Virus record (IMG/VR): IMGVR_UViG_3300010354_000634
Span: 1 to 24,320 of that record
Source: a virus
Strand: one strand, 5' to 3'
DNA length: 24,320 bases
A program made the position numbers and the translations under genes. Positions 15,893 through 21,925 of this stretch are shown piece by piece (positions within the stretch are counted from its first letter, which is position 1; each line of letters begins with the position of its first letter). Below the pieces are notes generated by a model. That model was not told the origin of the DNA, did not search any database, and saw only the letters and a program-made list of their open reading frames with translations.

Positions 15893-16657
15893 TTAAATTT
15901 CAATACTTAAAGTGTGCTTTGCAATTAGATACTCCTTAACCAATCCACTTCTACAAACATCCTCAATACCAAATTCAATAAAATCAAATGAAGGCATGAT
16001 TTGAAGAATCTTTATAAAATCATGAATTCCATTTCTTTCATTCTGACGAACTAAGTCACTCTGCGAAGCATCACCGCAGAACATAATCTTACAATTTTCA
16101 CCAACACGAGTAATGATAGAATCATTTTCATGACCATTCATATTTTGAAATTCATCCACAATAAGAATGCAATTATCAAAAGTAGTTCCTCTTAAGAAAG
16201 AAGATGACCAAAAACTTATAGTTCCCTGTGTTTTCAGGTTTCCATAGAGCATTTCAAAATCTTCGTCTGAAGGAAGTTGGAACATATATTTTACCATATT
16301 CTTATATGGTATTTCAAAGAGAGCACTCTTGTCCTCATGTCCTCCGGGAAGAAAACCAATTTCTCTTGTCTGAACTAAAGAACGAATAATGTAAATTTTT
16401 TCATAAGGTGTTTTTTCATTCAAAACATCTCTCAGAGCATTATAGAGAACAATAAATGTTTTACCAGTTCCTGCTGCACCGTAAGCAACTACATGCTTAC
16501 CTTCAGAATAGGAATCAAAAAGTTTTGACTGGTTATCAGTTAAAGGTTCAATATTTAAGAGTAAATCTGTGTTAATTGGTTTTCTGCGTTTCATTTGTTT
16601 TGCAGTTAGTCCAACACCAATTGGATTATCTTGAGTGGTCCTTTTTCTTCTTGCCAT
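15893..16657 (-). CDS. phoH: PhoH-like ATPase
   Basis: 254 residues. Walker A GAAGTGKT (60-67), Walker B CILIVDEFQN (D168-E169) and sensor-like GDASQSD (195-201) are those of the PhoH superfamily, a P-loop NTPase related to superfamily 1 helicases. 'NQSKLFDSYSEGKHVVAYG' before the P-loop is also typical. phoH is one of the most common genes in marine phages; in E. coli it belongs to the phosphate-starvation regulon, but its role in phages is unresolved and may be RNA-related. It lies between the FmdB-like gene and the nuclease with no spacing. Confidence 0.93.
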   Translation of the reverse strand: MARRKRTTQDNPIGVGLTAKQMKRRKPINTDLLLNIEPLTDNQSKLFDSYSEGKHVVAYGAAGTGKTFIVLYNALRDVLNEKTPYEKIYIIRSLVQTREIGFLPGGHEDKSALFEIPYKNMVKYMFQLPSDEDFEMLYGNLKTQGTISFWSSSFLRGTTFDNCILIVDEFQNMNGHENDSIITRVGENCKIMFCGDASQSDLVRQNERNGIHDFIKILQIMPSFDFIEFGIEDVCRSGLVKEYLIAKHTLSIEI

Positions 16658-16906
16658 TTAGATTTTCTTTACACGGGACTTGGGTGCTTTTGATGCTTTT
16701 TCTAATACCTCGTTCCATCCTGGATGCTTTTTAACGAGTTTATCTTTCCATTCACCTATCTCAGCACTCGCTGGGCAAGTTGATGGATCTGACCAATCTC
16801 TTGTCCATTCAGGATTATCTTTTTTCCACTGATCCCAATCATGAACACTTATAGAAATTTCTTTTTGTTCACCCGTGACCGTATTAATAATTGGATATGT
16901 TGCCAA
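16658..16906 (-). CDS. FmdB-like small protein lacking the zinc cysteines, TTG start
   Basis: 82 residues. The shape (MxTY start, beta hairpin, 'DQWKKDNPEW' helix and a C-terminal 'HPGWNEVLEKASK..' helix) is that of phage FmdB-like proteins, but the zinc-ribbon CxxC pairs are missing and only one Cys remains. The start is TTG at 16906, fixed by GGAGGT at 16917-16912 with a 5-base spacer; no in-frame ATG would keep the conserved N terminus. It abuts phoH. Function unknown; FmdB proteins are suspected regulators. Confidence 0.7.
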   Translation of the reverse strand: MATYPIINTVTGEQKEISISVHDWDQWKKDNPEWTRDWSDPSTCPASAEIGEWKDKLVKKHPGWNEVLEKASKAPKSRVKKI

Positions 16907-16934
16907 TTTAAACCTCCATTTTATATAAGGTTAT

Positions 16935-17093
16935 TTATTCTAAAGTAATCGATGATGCGTCATCACATTCAATACAATCAATACACTCATCTACATCTGG
17001 ATTTTCTGTAAGAAACTTCCCAAAATCTTCTTCAGTGACAAAAATTTTAAAGATATGACCTGTAAGATGGTCTTTAATGCAATAAGTTTTCAT
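16935..17093 (-). CDS. Second small FmdB-like protein
   Basis: 52 residues from the ATG at 17093; a TTG at 17117 would overlap the homing endonuclease. MKTYCIKDHLTGHIFKIFVTEE and FGKFLTENPDVDE match the N-terminal half of the same FmdB-like pattern as the gene at 16658-16906. The C terminus is short and acidic with CIDCIEC, four cysteines in all in the chain counting Cys5. It lies 8 bp after the GIY-YIG stop. No clear ribosome binding site. Real but function unknown. Confidence 0.6.
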   Translation of the reverse strand: MKTYCIKDHLTGHIFKIFVTEEDFGKFLTENPDVDECIDCIECDDASSITLE

Positions 17094-17101
17094 TTTAGTT
17101 A

Positions 17102-17809
17102 TTATACATATTTCCAAATATATCCAGAGTGTGTTTTTCTTTTACCTTGACAAACTAGAGTTATTTTTGAAGTTGAAGCATTATTTTCTTTTGCTGCAAT
17201 AGTCATATTATCATATATTTGCATTAGATTATCGTATAAATCATACTTTCCCACTCTTCTAATATTATGTGATGTTCTCTTATATGCTTCAATTTTTAAT
17301 TGCGGTTCTTTACTAAAGGTTTTCCATTGATAACCACCATAAGTTTGATATTCTCCCCTAGTTACAGCATCAATACCCCTACATTCTTTACCAAAAATAT
17401 CATAAGAAGCATCTCTACAACTTTCGTATACTTGAATTAAATTTCCATCTAAATCATAACAAGCAACTTTTTTAGAGTTACTTTGTTTAATTGCATTTTT
17501 CCAATTATCTCCGTGGGTTTTGTTCAAGAATCCACCACCATCACCACCATTAGTCATATTATAATATGGTTCCAAAAGAGAAACATAATAAGTTTCTCTT
17601 TCATTTACTTGACTTTCTAAACATTCCTCTAAAATTTCAAATATAAAATTTTCTACACCGTATTTTCTCATAGCATAATGTAATTTTGTATTTCTTTTTT
17701 TAGAGTGAGATTTATGTTGTCTCCATCTAACTTTTGGATTTTTAGATTTTCCAACATAAATTTTGTGATTTAGGATATTGGTTATTTTGTAAATATAGTG
17801 TGAAACCAT
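17102..17809 (-). CDS. Free-standing GIY-YIG homing endonuclease with two NUMOD1 domains
   Basis: 235 residues. The GIY-YIG nuclease domain (1-95) has YIY (5-7), KIYVG (16-20), R28 and H32 in VRWRQH, a conserved Glu in NERETYYV (about 70-72) and NMTNGG. Two NUMOD1 DNA-binding repeats follow: VACYDLDGNLIQVYES to GGYQWKTF (about 115-165) and VGKYDLYDNLMQIYDN to SGYIWKYV (about 186-235). It is therefore complete and likely active. It sits between thyX and a small FmdB-like gene and has a TATAAATA late promoter 24 bp upstream of the ATG. Such enzymes cut cognate sites in related phages and copy themselves by repair. The likely target is the uninvaded thyX/FmdB junction or an adjacent gene. Confidence 0.93.
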   Translation of the reverse strand: MVSHYIYKITNILNHKIYVGKSKNPKVRWRQHKSHSKKRNTKLHYAMRKYGVENFIFEILEECLESQVNERETYYVSLLEPYYNMTNGGDGGGFLNKTHGDNWKNAIKQSNSKKVACYDLDGNLIQVYESCRDASYDIFGKECRGIDAVTRGEYQTYGGYQWKTFSKEPQLKIEAYKRTSHNIRRVGKYDLYDNLMQIYDNMTIAAKENNASTSKITLVCQGKRKTHSGYIWKYV

Positions 17810-17833
17810 AATATGATAGGTTTGCTCTACCCA

Positions 17834-17841
17834 TATTTATA
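17834..17841 (-). promoter_or_regulatory. Late promoter of the homing endonuclease (TATAAATA)
   Basis: Minus-strand TATAAATA is an exact match to the T4 late consensus, within the 35 bp between thyX and the endonuclease. A start about 6-7 bp downstream leaves a leader of about 18 bases. Confidence 0.75.
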
Positions 17842-17844
17842 TAT

Positions 17845-18597
17845 TTAAGGACTTAGACGAGCACGATGAAGTCTTTTCTCTTCATAATATTTCCACACAT
17901 TAGGCGCCCATCGTTGAAGTAGAGGAGCAAATTGTTCCGTAAGTGCCTGGATTTCTAATTGAGCATCCATCTTTGCTCGCAGATCCATAATATGAAGAAC
18001 AGAACGGAGGTTAAAAGAAACTACAAAGTTTTGACGAATTGCTTGCGCAAGATAATCACGAATGTGTTCTTCGCACATTCCTTTTTCATACTTTATAGCA
18101 TAACGCTTACAACCCTCAACAATCCAATTTAATTCATCTTGATAATCTTCTTCAGTCCATTCATACTTCTTACCATAACGATTGGTATAAAAACCAGCAG
18201 GACGCACGTAGAAAACATTTTCTGGTTTCAGTTCTCCACTAGCGACTTTAACAACACGCTTACCGGTATATCGTTGAGATTGAACATCAAATGTTACTCC
18301 CACCCTATGGGTTCTTGCTTGCATTGCCACATTATGTACATACCCAGAAACTGAGAATGTAATGCCAGGATGTTCTAAAGGCCCCCAGTGCCCCTTTTCA
18401 TTGCTCAGAAGACGCTCTACGATCCACTCACCACAGTCTGATGAATTTGGAATTTTCTGGGTATGAATAGGCGTCTCAGAATAGTCACACTTTGCTGCCT
18501 GATAAATGACTTGTTCTGGAATTGGATAACATTGAAGCATTACTACTTCAAGGTTTTTATCTAGTTCAAGTAGATCATGTGCTTTAATTGGTTTCAT
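17845..18597 (-). CDS. thyX: Flavin-dependent thymidylate synthase ThyX
   Basis: 250 residues. The ThyX signature appears in its cyanobacterial variant: THRVGVTFDVQSQRY (96-110), one residue longer than RHRx2Sx NExSxRY, keeping H97, R98, S107, R109 and Y110. It is preceded by HWGPLEHPGITFSVSG and followed by QNFVVSFNLRSVLHIMDLR near 195-210. The enzyme makes dTMP from dUMP using FAD, NADPH and methylene-THF, supporting phage DNA synthesis. Its ATG overlaps the stop of the 62-residue gene (ATGA). Confidence 0.96.
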   Translation of the reverse strand: MKPIKAHDLLELDKNLEVVMLQCYPIPEQVIYQAAKCDYSETPIHTQKIPNSSDCGEWIVERLLSNEKGHWGPLEHPGITFSVSGYVHNVAMQARTHRVGVTFDVQSQRYTGKRVVKVASGELKPENVFYVRPAGFYTNRYGKKYEWTEEDYQDELNWIVEGCKRYAIKYEKGMCEEHIRDYLAQAIRQNFVVSFNLRSVLHIMDLRAKMDAQLEIQALTEQFAPLLQRWAPNVWKYYEEKRLHRARLSP

Positions 18598-18782
18598 TCA
18601 TCAATCCCCCATGTTTCTTTTTCTGCTTTACGAAGTTTTTTTAGTTCCTTATACATATCTTTAATTTCTTGATATGCTTCTTCTGGAGAAATCTTATTTG
18701 AGATTTCAAGTCCAGCAATAAGAGCAACCTTGTCTCCAAAACGAGCAAGTGCTCTTTCAAATTGCGTTAGTTCGGTATACAT
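18594..18782 (-). CDS. Small helical hypothetical protein
   Basis: 62 residues, charged and probably all-helical (YTELTQFERALARFGDKV, then EEAYQEIKDMYKELKKLRKAEK). No family recognised. Its ATG shares a base with the stop of the preceding 55-residue gene (TAATG) and its stop overlaps the thyX ATG, so translation is probably coupled. Coding character and context make it a likely real gene. Confidence 0.7.
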   Translation of the reverse strand: MYTELTQFERALARFGDKVALIAGLEISNKISPEEAYQEIKDMYKELKKLRKAEKETWGIDE

Positions 18783-18949
18783 TAATCTTCCTCTTCATAA
18801 TAATCAGGATCATCGTCAATGATTTGTTGGGATACGATTAGATCTTGCAATTTAACGATGTTACTATCTTTCAGTTCCTCCTTTAAGGATTGAACAAGAA
18901 GTTCCATATTTTTGACAATTAAATTTACTTTCTCTGTGTTCATTGGCAT
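18782..18949 (-). CDS. Small acidic hypothetical protein
   Basis: 55 residues beginning MPMNTEKVNL, with a helix (NMELLVQSLKEELKD) and an acidic tail ending DDDPDYYEEED. In-frame ATGs also lie at 18961 and 18943. The predicted transcription start near 18963 favours 18949 or 18943. First gene after the composite terminator/promoter. No family recognised; stop and next start overlap as TAATG. Confidence 0.6.
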   Translation of the reverse strand: MPMNTEKVNLIVKNMELLVQSLKEELKDSNIVKLQDLIVSQQIIDDDPDYYEEED

Positions 18950-18969
18950 ATTCAATTTCATTCCATTCC

Positions 18970-18998
18970 ATTCTACATAAAAAAAGAAAGGGAGTCAA
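18970..18998 (-). promoter_or_regulatory. Sigma70-type promoter overlapping a terminator (TTGACT-17-TAGAAT)
   Basis: Minus strand: TTGACT at 18998-18993, 17-bp spacer, TAGAAT at 18975-18970; each box matches at 5 of 6. The -35 box forms the loop and adjoining stem of the terminator hairpin at 18979-19012, and the T-tract lies in the spacer. It would restart transcription for the small genes, thyX and those beyond. Confidence 0.65.
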
Positions 18999-19012
18999 GC
19001 CCCCCTTCTTTG
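18979..19012 (-). terminator. Intrinsic terminator after the speD operon
   Basis: Minus-strand stem GAAGGGGGG / CTCCCTTTC (two G-T pairs) with a CTTGA loop is followed by seven T. It lies 7 bp after the stop of the 33-residue gene and closes the unit that begins at 20790. Confidence 0.9.
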
Positions 19013-19018
19013 TTGAAA

Positions 19019-19120
19019 TTAGGCAATTTGAGATTTCATTGCCATGTTGATTTGTGCTATTTTTAAAAATTTTTTACTTTTTTCTTTTTTCTTTAAATAT
19101 TGAACGAAATAAGTTTTCAT
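19019..19120 (-). CDS. 33-residue basic peptide
   Basis: MKTYFVQYLKKKEKSK, then KFLKIAQINMAMKSQIA: short, strongly basic, with 10 Lys. It has the best ribosome binding site in the window (AAGGAGGTGA, 6 bases before the ATG), located inside the end of the DUF4278 gene, whose stop overlaps the ATG (ATGA). Immediately followed by a terminator. Such a strong initiation signal makes real translation likely. A nucleic-acid-binding role would be only a guess. Confidence 0.65.
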   Translation of the reverse strand: MKTYFVQYLKKKEKSKKFLKIAQINMAMKSQIA

Positions 19121-19248
19121 TCTTTCACCTCCTTCACAAATTTAACACCGCGATAGGTTTCATTATATTGTTGAGGTTGTTGTGTCTGCTGTTGCTGGCG
19201 ACGAATTTCGGTGTCATATTCAACACCTCTATAAACTACTTTGCTCAT
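19117..19248 (-). CDS. DUF4278-like small protein
   Basis: 43 residues from the ATG at 19248 (MSKVVYRGVEYDTEIRR), with two YRG motifs (VYRGVEY and TYRGVKF) separated by a Gln-rich linker, the DUF4278 pattern common in cyanobacteria and cyanophages. GGAG about 9 bases upstream supports this start over an ATG at 19317 that would add 23 unrelated residues. Function unknown. Host-like gene in the speD unit. Confidence 0.75.
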   Translation of the reverse strand: MSKVVYRGVEYDTEIRRQQQQTQQPQQYNETYRGVKFVKEVKE

Positions 19249-19313
19249 TGGGTTTTTCTCCAAAGAAATGAGATTTTTAATTCTCATACCATAATTAGTC
19301 GAGCAATTTTGTA

Positions 19314-19342
19314 ACATTCAATACAGTTTTATCTTTGAATGT
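19314..19342. repeat. 8-bp inverted repeat at the end of speD
   Basis: ACATTCAA / TTGAATGT with a 13-base spacer spans the stop codon of speD. There is no T-tract on either strand, so it is not a standard terminator. It could protect or attenuate the mRNA between speD and the DUF4278 gene. Confidence 0.45.
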
Positions 19343-19655
19343 AATTTAACCTATATTCGCTGGGATTAAGTTGAGCGATGATTATGTCGCAACCAATTTT
19401 TGGGTTTGCAGATCCGCAGGTATAAACATCTAATGCTGCTTTTCCTTCCTCAGGCCAAGTATGAATACTAATATGACTTTCAGATAATAGGCAAATTGCA
19501 GTAATGCCCTGAGGATCAAACTTATGAAATACCGTTTTTAGAACAGTTGCTCCTGATGCAACTGCAGAGTTTTCCATAAGATCAATAAGAAAACGCTCGT
19601 CGTTCAGAAGAACTGACGAGCATCCATAGAGGTTTAATAAGAAATGCTTACCCAT
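19329..19655 (-). CDS. speD: S-adenosylmethionine decarboxylase SpeD
   Basis: 108 residues, the short bacterial/archaeal class. The self-cleavage site is LSESHISIHTWPE: cleavage between E59 and S60 turns S60 into the pyruvoyl cofactor; H65 and C80 (DVYTCG) are the other conserved catalytic residues. The product, decarboxylated SAM, donates aminopropyl groups for spermidine. A polyamine supply may neutralise packaged DNA or support host photosynthesis; that is inference. The ATG abuts the previous stop (TAAATG). speD is a known auxiliary gene of cyanomyophages. Confidence 0.95.
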   Translation of the reverse strand: MGKHFLLNLYGCSSVLLNDERFLIDLMENSAVASGATVLKTVFHKFDPQGITAICLLSESHISIHTWPEEGKAALDVYTCGSANPKIGCDIIIAQLNPSEYRLNYIQR

Positions 19656-19844
19656 TTATTCAATTGGATTATCGTAGTATTCGCTTAAAAGTTCCGACAC
19701 AACTTTTTCTGTTCCATCAATTTTCTTTACTTCATACAAAGAAGATTTCATGTATTTTTTTATTTTTTTATATTCTTTAAGTAGTTTATCAACACCATCT
19801 GGATCCACAACCACTTTTAATTTATTGTTAAATCCTTCACTCAT
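19656..19844 (-). CDS. Small lysine-rich hypothetical protein
   Basis: 62 residues with a Lys-rich amphipathic helix (DKLLKEYKKIKKYMKSS) and an acidic C terminus (SELLSEYYDNPIE). Its ATG overlaps the upstream stop (ATGA), its stop abuts speD, and GGAGGG lies about 11 bases upstream. No family recognised. Confidence 0.65.
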   Translation of the reverse strand: MSEGFNNKLKVVVDPDGVDKLLKEYKKIKKYMKSSLYEVKKIDGTEKVVSELLSEYYDNPIE

Positions 19845-20170
19845 TTCTTTTTCTTACCCTCCGGTGGTTTATATCCCCACAATTTAGGACTAGTCCTTCC
19901 ATACCCAAAATCAATTTTTTGAACTGAACCGGGACCAAATCTATCATAATACATATCAAAAATTCTAACTCTTGTTCCGCGACACAAATCCATAAATGTT
20001 TCATTATTTACCCGATAGATCACGATATATGCATCATTGGGAAGAGATGGGTCTTTAATTTGTTGCAGAGTTGTTCTTTCAAACAAAAGTTCACAACCGT
20101 ATTGAGAAGGAATTTCTTTCTTTTCTTCTGGTGTCCATTGTGCCATTTCTTTCTCCGCAACTTTTGTCAT
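19841..20170 (-). CDS. Conserved hypothetical cyanophage protein
   Basis: 109 residues from the ATG at 20170, chosen over 20185 because of the ATGA overlap with the previous gene and GGAGGT five bases upstream. It has an N-terminal helix (AEKEMAQWTPEEKKEI), then a beta-rich domain (CELLFERTTLQQIKD; AYIVIYRVNNETFMDLCRG; RIFDMYYDRFG) and a basic tail ending KKKK. I do not recognise a domain. It lies in the operon with speD. Confidence 0.75.
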   Translation of the reverse strand: MTKVAEKEMAQWTPEEKKEIPSQYGCELLFERTTLQQIKDPSLPNDAYIVIYRVNNETFMDLCRGTRVRIFDMYYDRFGPGSVQKIDFGYGRTSPKLWGYKPPEGKKKK

Positions 20171-20739
20171 GAACGACCTCCCCAACGAATATCTGGGTAT
20201 GCTTCTTTAACATTATCCCAAGATACTTTATATTTATCTGCGAGTTTTTTATCCTTTACAAGGCAAACTAATTCTGCTTCCAGCGGATGTAATCCCTGAA
20301 GCATATTAATAAAGATAGTTTCTTTACGAATTTGAGATAATTCATTATTTCCACCTTTAATAAAAAGATAGAAATTCTTATACTCATTACGAAGAGAAGT
20401 ATGTTGCTTATTCATTACCTCATCGGTTCCAGCATAAGCACCATTTTTTAAATTAGTATTCTTTGCTCTACTGTCTATAAAATCAGTTAGATTACCCCCA
20501 ACTGAAGATTGGTCATTCGGATCAGCATAAGGAACTGCTCCGGGAGGAAGAATACTAATCACACTTTCATCAAAGTTCCAAATAAAAAGAGATACTAGAG
20601 CATCATTACGATACTCTTTTAGCACCTCTACTTTTTTTGCATTACTTCTTTGTTTTGAAGCAAGTTCCAAAATTTCATATTGAAATGGATTTGCTTGAAG
20701 TTTTGCTATAGGTTTTTCAGCGGTTTTTGTTGCAGGCAT
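20167..20739 (-). CDS. Conserved phage protein (DUF6433-like)
   Basis: 190 residues: FQYEILELASKQRSNAKKV, then VSLFIWNFDESVISILPPG and a C-terminal helix ending YPDIRWGGR. This matches my memory of a conserved T4-like phage family (DUF6433) of unknown function, often among replication and recombination genes; the family name should be checked. First gene of the operon ending in speD. It has both a sigma70-type promoter and an AATAAATA motif upstream, and a leader shared with gp26, so it may be expressed in more than one phase. Confidence 0.75.
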   Translation of the reverse strand: MPATKTAEKPIAKLQANPFQYEILELASKQRSNAKKVEVLKEYRNDALVSLFIWNFDESVISILPPGAVPYADPNDQSSVGGNLTDFIDSRAKNTNLKNGAYAGTDEVMNKQHTSLRNEYKNFYLFIKGGNNELSQIRKETIFINMLQGLHPLEAELVCLVKDKKLADKYKVSWDNVKEAYPDIRWGGRS

Positions 20740-20758
20740 AATGTCTAATACAATTCAG
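20735..20758 (-). promoter_or_regulatory. Conserved leader/translation start element (copy 2)
   Basis: From 20758 the minus strand reads CTGAATTGTATTAG and continues into ATGCC, 21 of 24 positions identical to the gp26 leader at 8914-8891. Here the AGGA of copy 1 is changed to AGAC, so conservation is not merely a ribosome binding site. Confidence 0.6.
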
Positions 20759-20761
20759 ATT

Positions 20762-20790
20762 ATTATAGTATGGTTTTATTTATTAATCAA
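20762..20790 (-). promoter_or_regulatory. Sigma70-type promoter (TTGATT-17-TATAAT) with an internal late-like box
   Basis: Minus strand: TTGATT at 20790-20785, 17-bp spacer, perfect TATAAT at 20767-20762. The -35 overlaps the stop of the upstream membrane-protein gene. AATAAATA (20784-20777) lies in the spacer and could be a second, late start. Drives the six-gene unit ending at the terminator at 18979. Confidence 0.78.
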
Positions 20791-21023
20791 TCTTCGTCTT
20801 CGGATTCTTCTTCGTCATCAAAAAATCCTTCTTCAAAACGAACTGCTAAAACTTCATCTGGAACCACATTACCATTACTATCAAAAAATTCTGGATGAAT
20901 ATTGCGAATGCCGTAAATTCGTTCTACTTGATATTGTTTAAATATCCACCCACCAATTAGACCAATAAACAAAAACATTACACAAAAAAGAGTTGTGAAT
21001 GTTAATATAATTGATAGTTCCAT
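20787..21023 (-). CDS. Small membrane-anchored acidic protein
   Basis: 78 residues. One transmembrane helix at about 4-28 (SIILTFTTLFCVMFLFIGLIGGWIF), then a short polar stretch (IRNIHPEFFDSNGNVV) and a strongly acidic tail (EEGFFDDEEESEDED), probably cytoplasmic. GGGAG six bases before the ATG supports the start. No family recognised. It belongs to a set of small membrane proteins in this part of the window. Confidence 0.7.
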   Translation of the reverse strand: MELSIILTFTTLFCVMFLFIGLIGGWIFKQYQVERIYGIRNIHPEFFDSNGNVVPDEVLAVRFEEGFFDDEEESEDED

Positions 21024-21039
21024 CGCTTTCTCCCGAGAG

Positions 21040-21255
21040 TTACTTTTTTTTCATATCAAATAAAAAATCAATTTGAAAATGTATCTCTCTTTTCAGGAGA
21101 GATAACATCTTACCAAAACGAAGTTGAAATGTTTTTGGTTCTGATGGTTCCTCCCTCCTAGTATTATGTCTTAGCATCAATTCAAATCCCCGATTAATAT
21201 GGAGATCTTCAGAATTATTTAGTTTGCTTTTTGCGCCTTCCTTTTCGTTTGTCAT
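21040..21255 (-). CDS. Hypothetical protein
   Basis: 71 residues from the ATG at 21255 (MTNEKEGAKSK); an ATG at 21273 is possible. It overlaps the end of the preceding gene by 41 bp. Mostly helical with basic segments (LMLRHNTRREE; FGKMLSLLKREIHFQIDF). An 8-bp inverted repeat (TATCTCTC / GAGAGATA, 21082-21104) lies near its end. No family recognised; the overlap lowers confidence somewhat. Confidence 0.55.
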   Translation of the reverse strand: MTNEKEGAKSKLNNSEDLHINRGFELMLRHNTRREEPSEPKTFQLRFGKMLSLLKREIHFQIDFLFDMKKK

Positions 21256-21574
21256 AATTATATTTTCGCGCATCCTCTAAGATATTGATCAAATAATCTT
21301 TGATTTTCCTTGCTTGAGGTTTTGATAGATGACCGTATGCTTCACGAAGTTGTTTATGTTGATTATCAGAACCACCTTCTAAATATGTTTCCAAATCATT
21401 TACAACTTCATTAAGATTATCGACTGTTTTACTTTCTAGAAAATCTTCAACTACTTGTTTGATTGCACCTTTGATTTTCAAATATTCATAAAAATTTAAA
21501 ACAAATTTTCCTTGAAAGGCATAATCAATTGCCCTTTCTACATCATATTGTACTTCGTTGAAAATTACGTTCAT
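21215..21574 (-). CDS. Hypothetical helical protein
   Basis: 119 residues, mainly helical: VERAIDYAFQGKFVLNFYEY, VVEDFLESKTVDNLNEVVND, then a basic C terminus (YDKRKGRRKKQTK) that could bind nucleic acid. It starts directly at the stop of glutaredoxin. No family recognised. Confidence 0.7.
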   Translation of the reverse strand: MNVIFNEVQYDVERAIDYAFQGKFVLNFYEYLKIKGAIKQVVEDFLESKTVDNLNEVVNDLETYLEGGSDNQHKQLREAYGHLSKPQARKIKDYLINILEDARKYNYDKRKGRRKKQTK

Positions 21575-21814
21575 TTAGATAATATTATTTTCCTGTAGAT
21601 ACTTAACCGTGTCAGTACATCCCCCAAGATGATCAGTATCATTCATAATTACCTGAGGAAAAGTAGAACCTTGACCAAATTCAGCATAAAACTGATCCCT
21701 TGTAAAATCTTCATCAAGTTTATAAATCTTATGCTCTAAATTCGAAAGTTGCAACACTTGTTGAACTTTTGAGCAAAAGGGGCAACCATTTTTTGAATAG
21801 ACAGTAAATTTCAT
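21575..21814 (-). CDS. grx: Glutaredoxin
   Basis: 79 residues with the full glutaredoxin fold: YSKNGCPFCSKV holds the CPFC active site (C11, C14), TFPQVI the cis-Pro (P53), and HLGGCTD the GG turn (64-65). It is a dithiol type that likely reduces ribonucleotide reductase, like T4 NrdC, with electrons from glutathione. The ATG overlaps the stop of the 31-residue membrane peptide (ATGA). Confidence 0.93.
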   Translation of the reverse strand: MKFTVYSKNGCPFCSKVQQVLQLSNLEHKIYKLDEDFTRDQFYAEFGQGSTFPQVIMNDTDHLGGCTDTVKYLQENNII

Positions 21815-21906
21815 AATAGTATTATTAACGGTATTAAAAGAGTAGATATTGAAATAATATATCCTCCAATATTGACTAGTAGAGGATGAATACTATAAGG
21901 ATTCAT
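21811..21906 (-). CDS. 31-residue membrane micropeptide
   Basis: MNPYSIHPLLVNIGGY then a hydrophobic run IISISTLLIPLIILL to the stop. One transmembrane helix fills most of the chain. The stop overlaps the glutaredoxin start (ATGA). GATAAATA at 21927-21920 on the minus strand could be a late promoter. There is no clear ribosome binding site. Short size limits certainty. Confidence 0.5.
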   Translation of the reverse strand: MNPYSIHPLLVNIGGYIISISTLLIPLIILL

Positions 21907-21925
21907 AAATTTTTATTTGTATTTA

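Larger units (their letters stand above)
17102..17844 (-). mobile_element. Inferred homing endonuclease insertion between thyX and the FmdB-like gene
   Basis: The segment comprises the endonuclease gene plus its 35-bp late-promoter leader. It separates otherwise tightly packed genes. Exact ends cannot be set without an uninvaded relative; no flanking repeat was found. Confidence 0.6.

Noticed and set aside
17102-18597. Group I intron in thyX hosting the GIY-YIG gene
   Set aside because: thyX is uninterrupted with full-length motifs, and the endonuclease lies wholly outside it; free-standing.
21082-21104. 8-bp inverted repeat TATCTCTC / GAGAGATA as terminator
   Set aside because: Inside an open frame and followed by CATTTTC rather than a T-tract.
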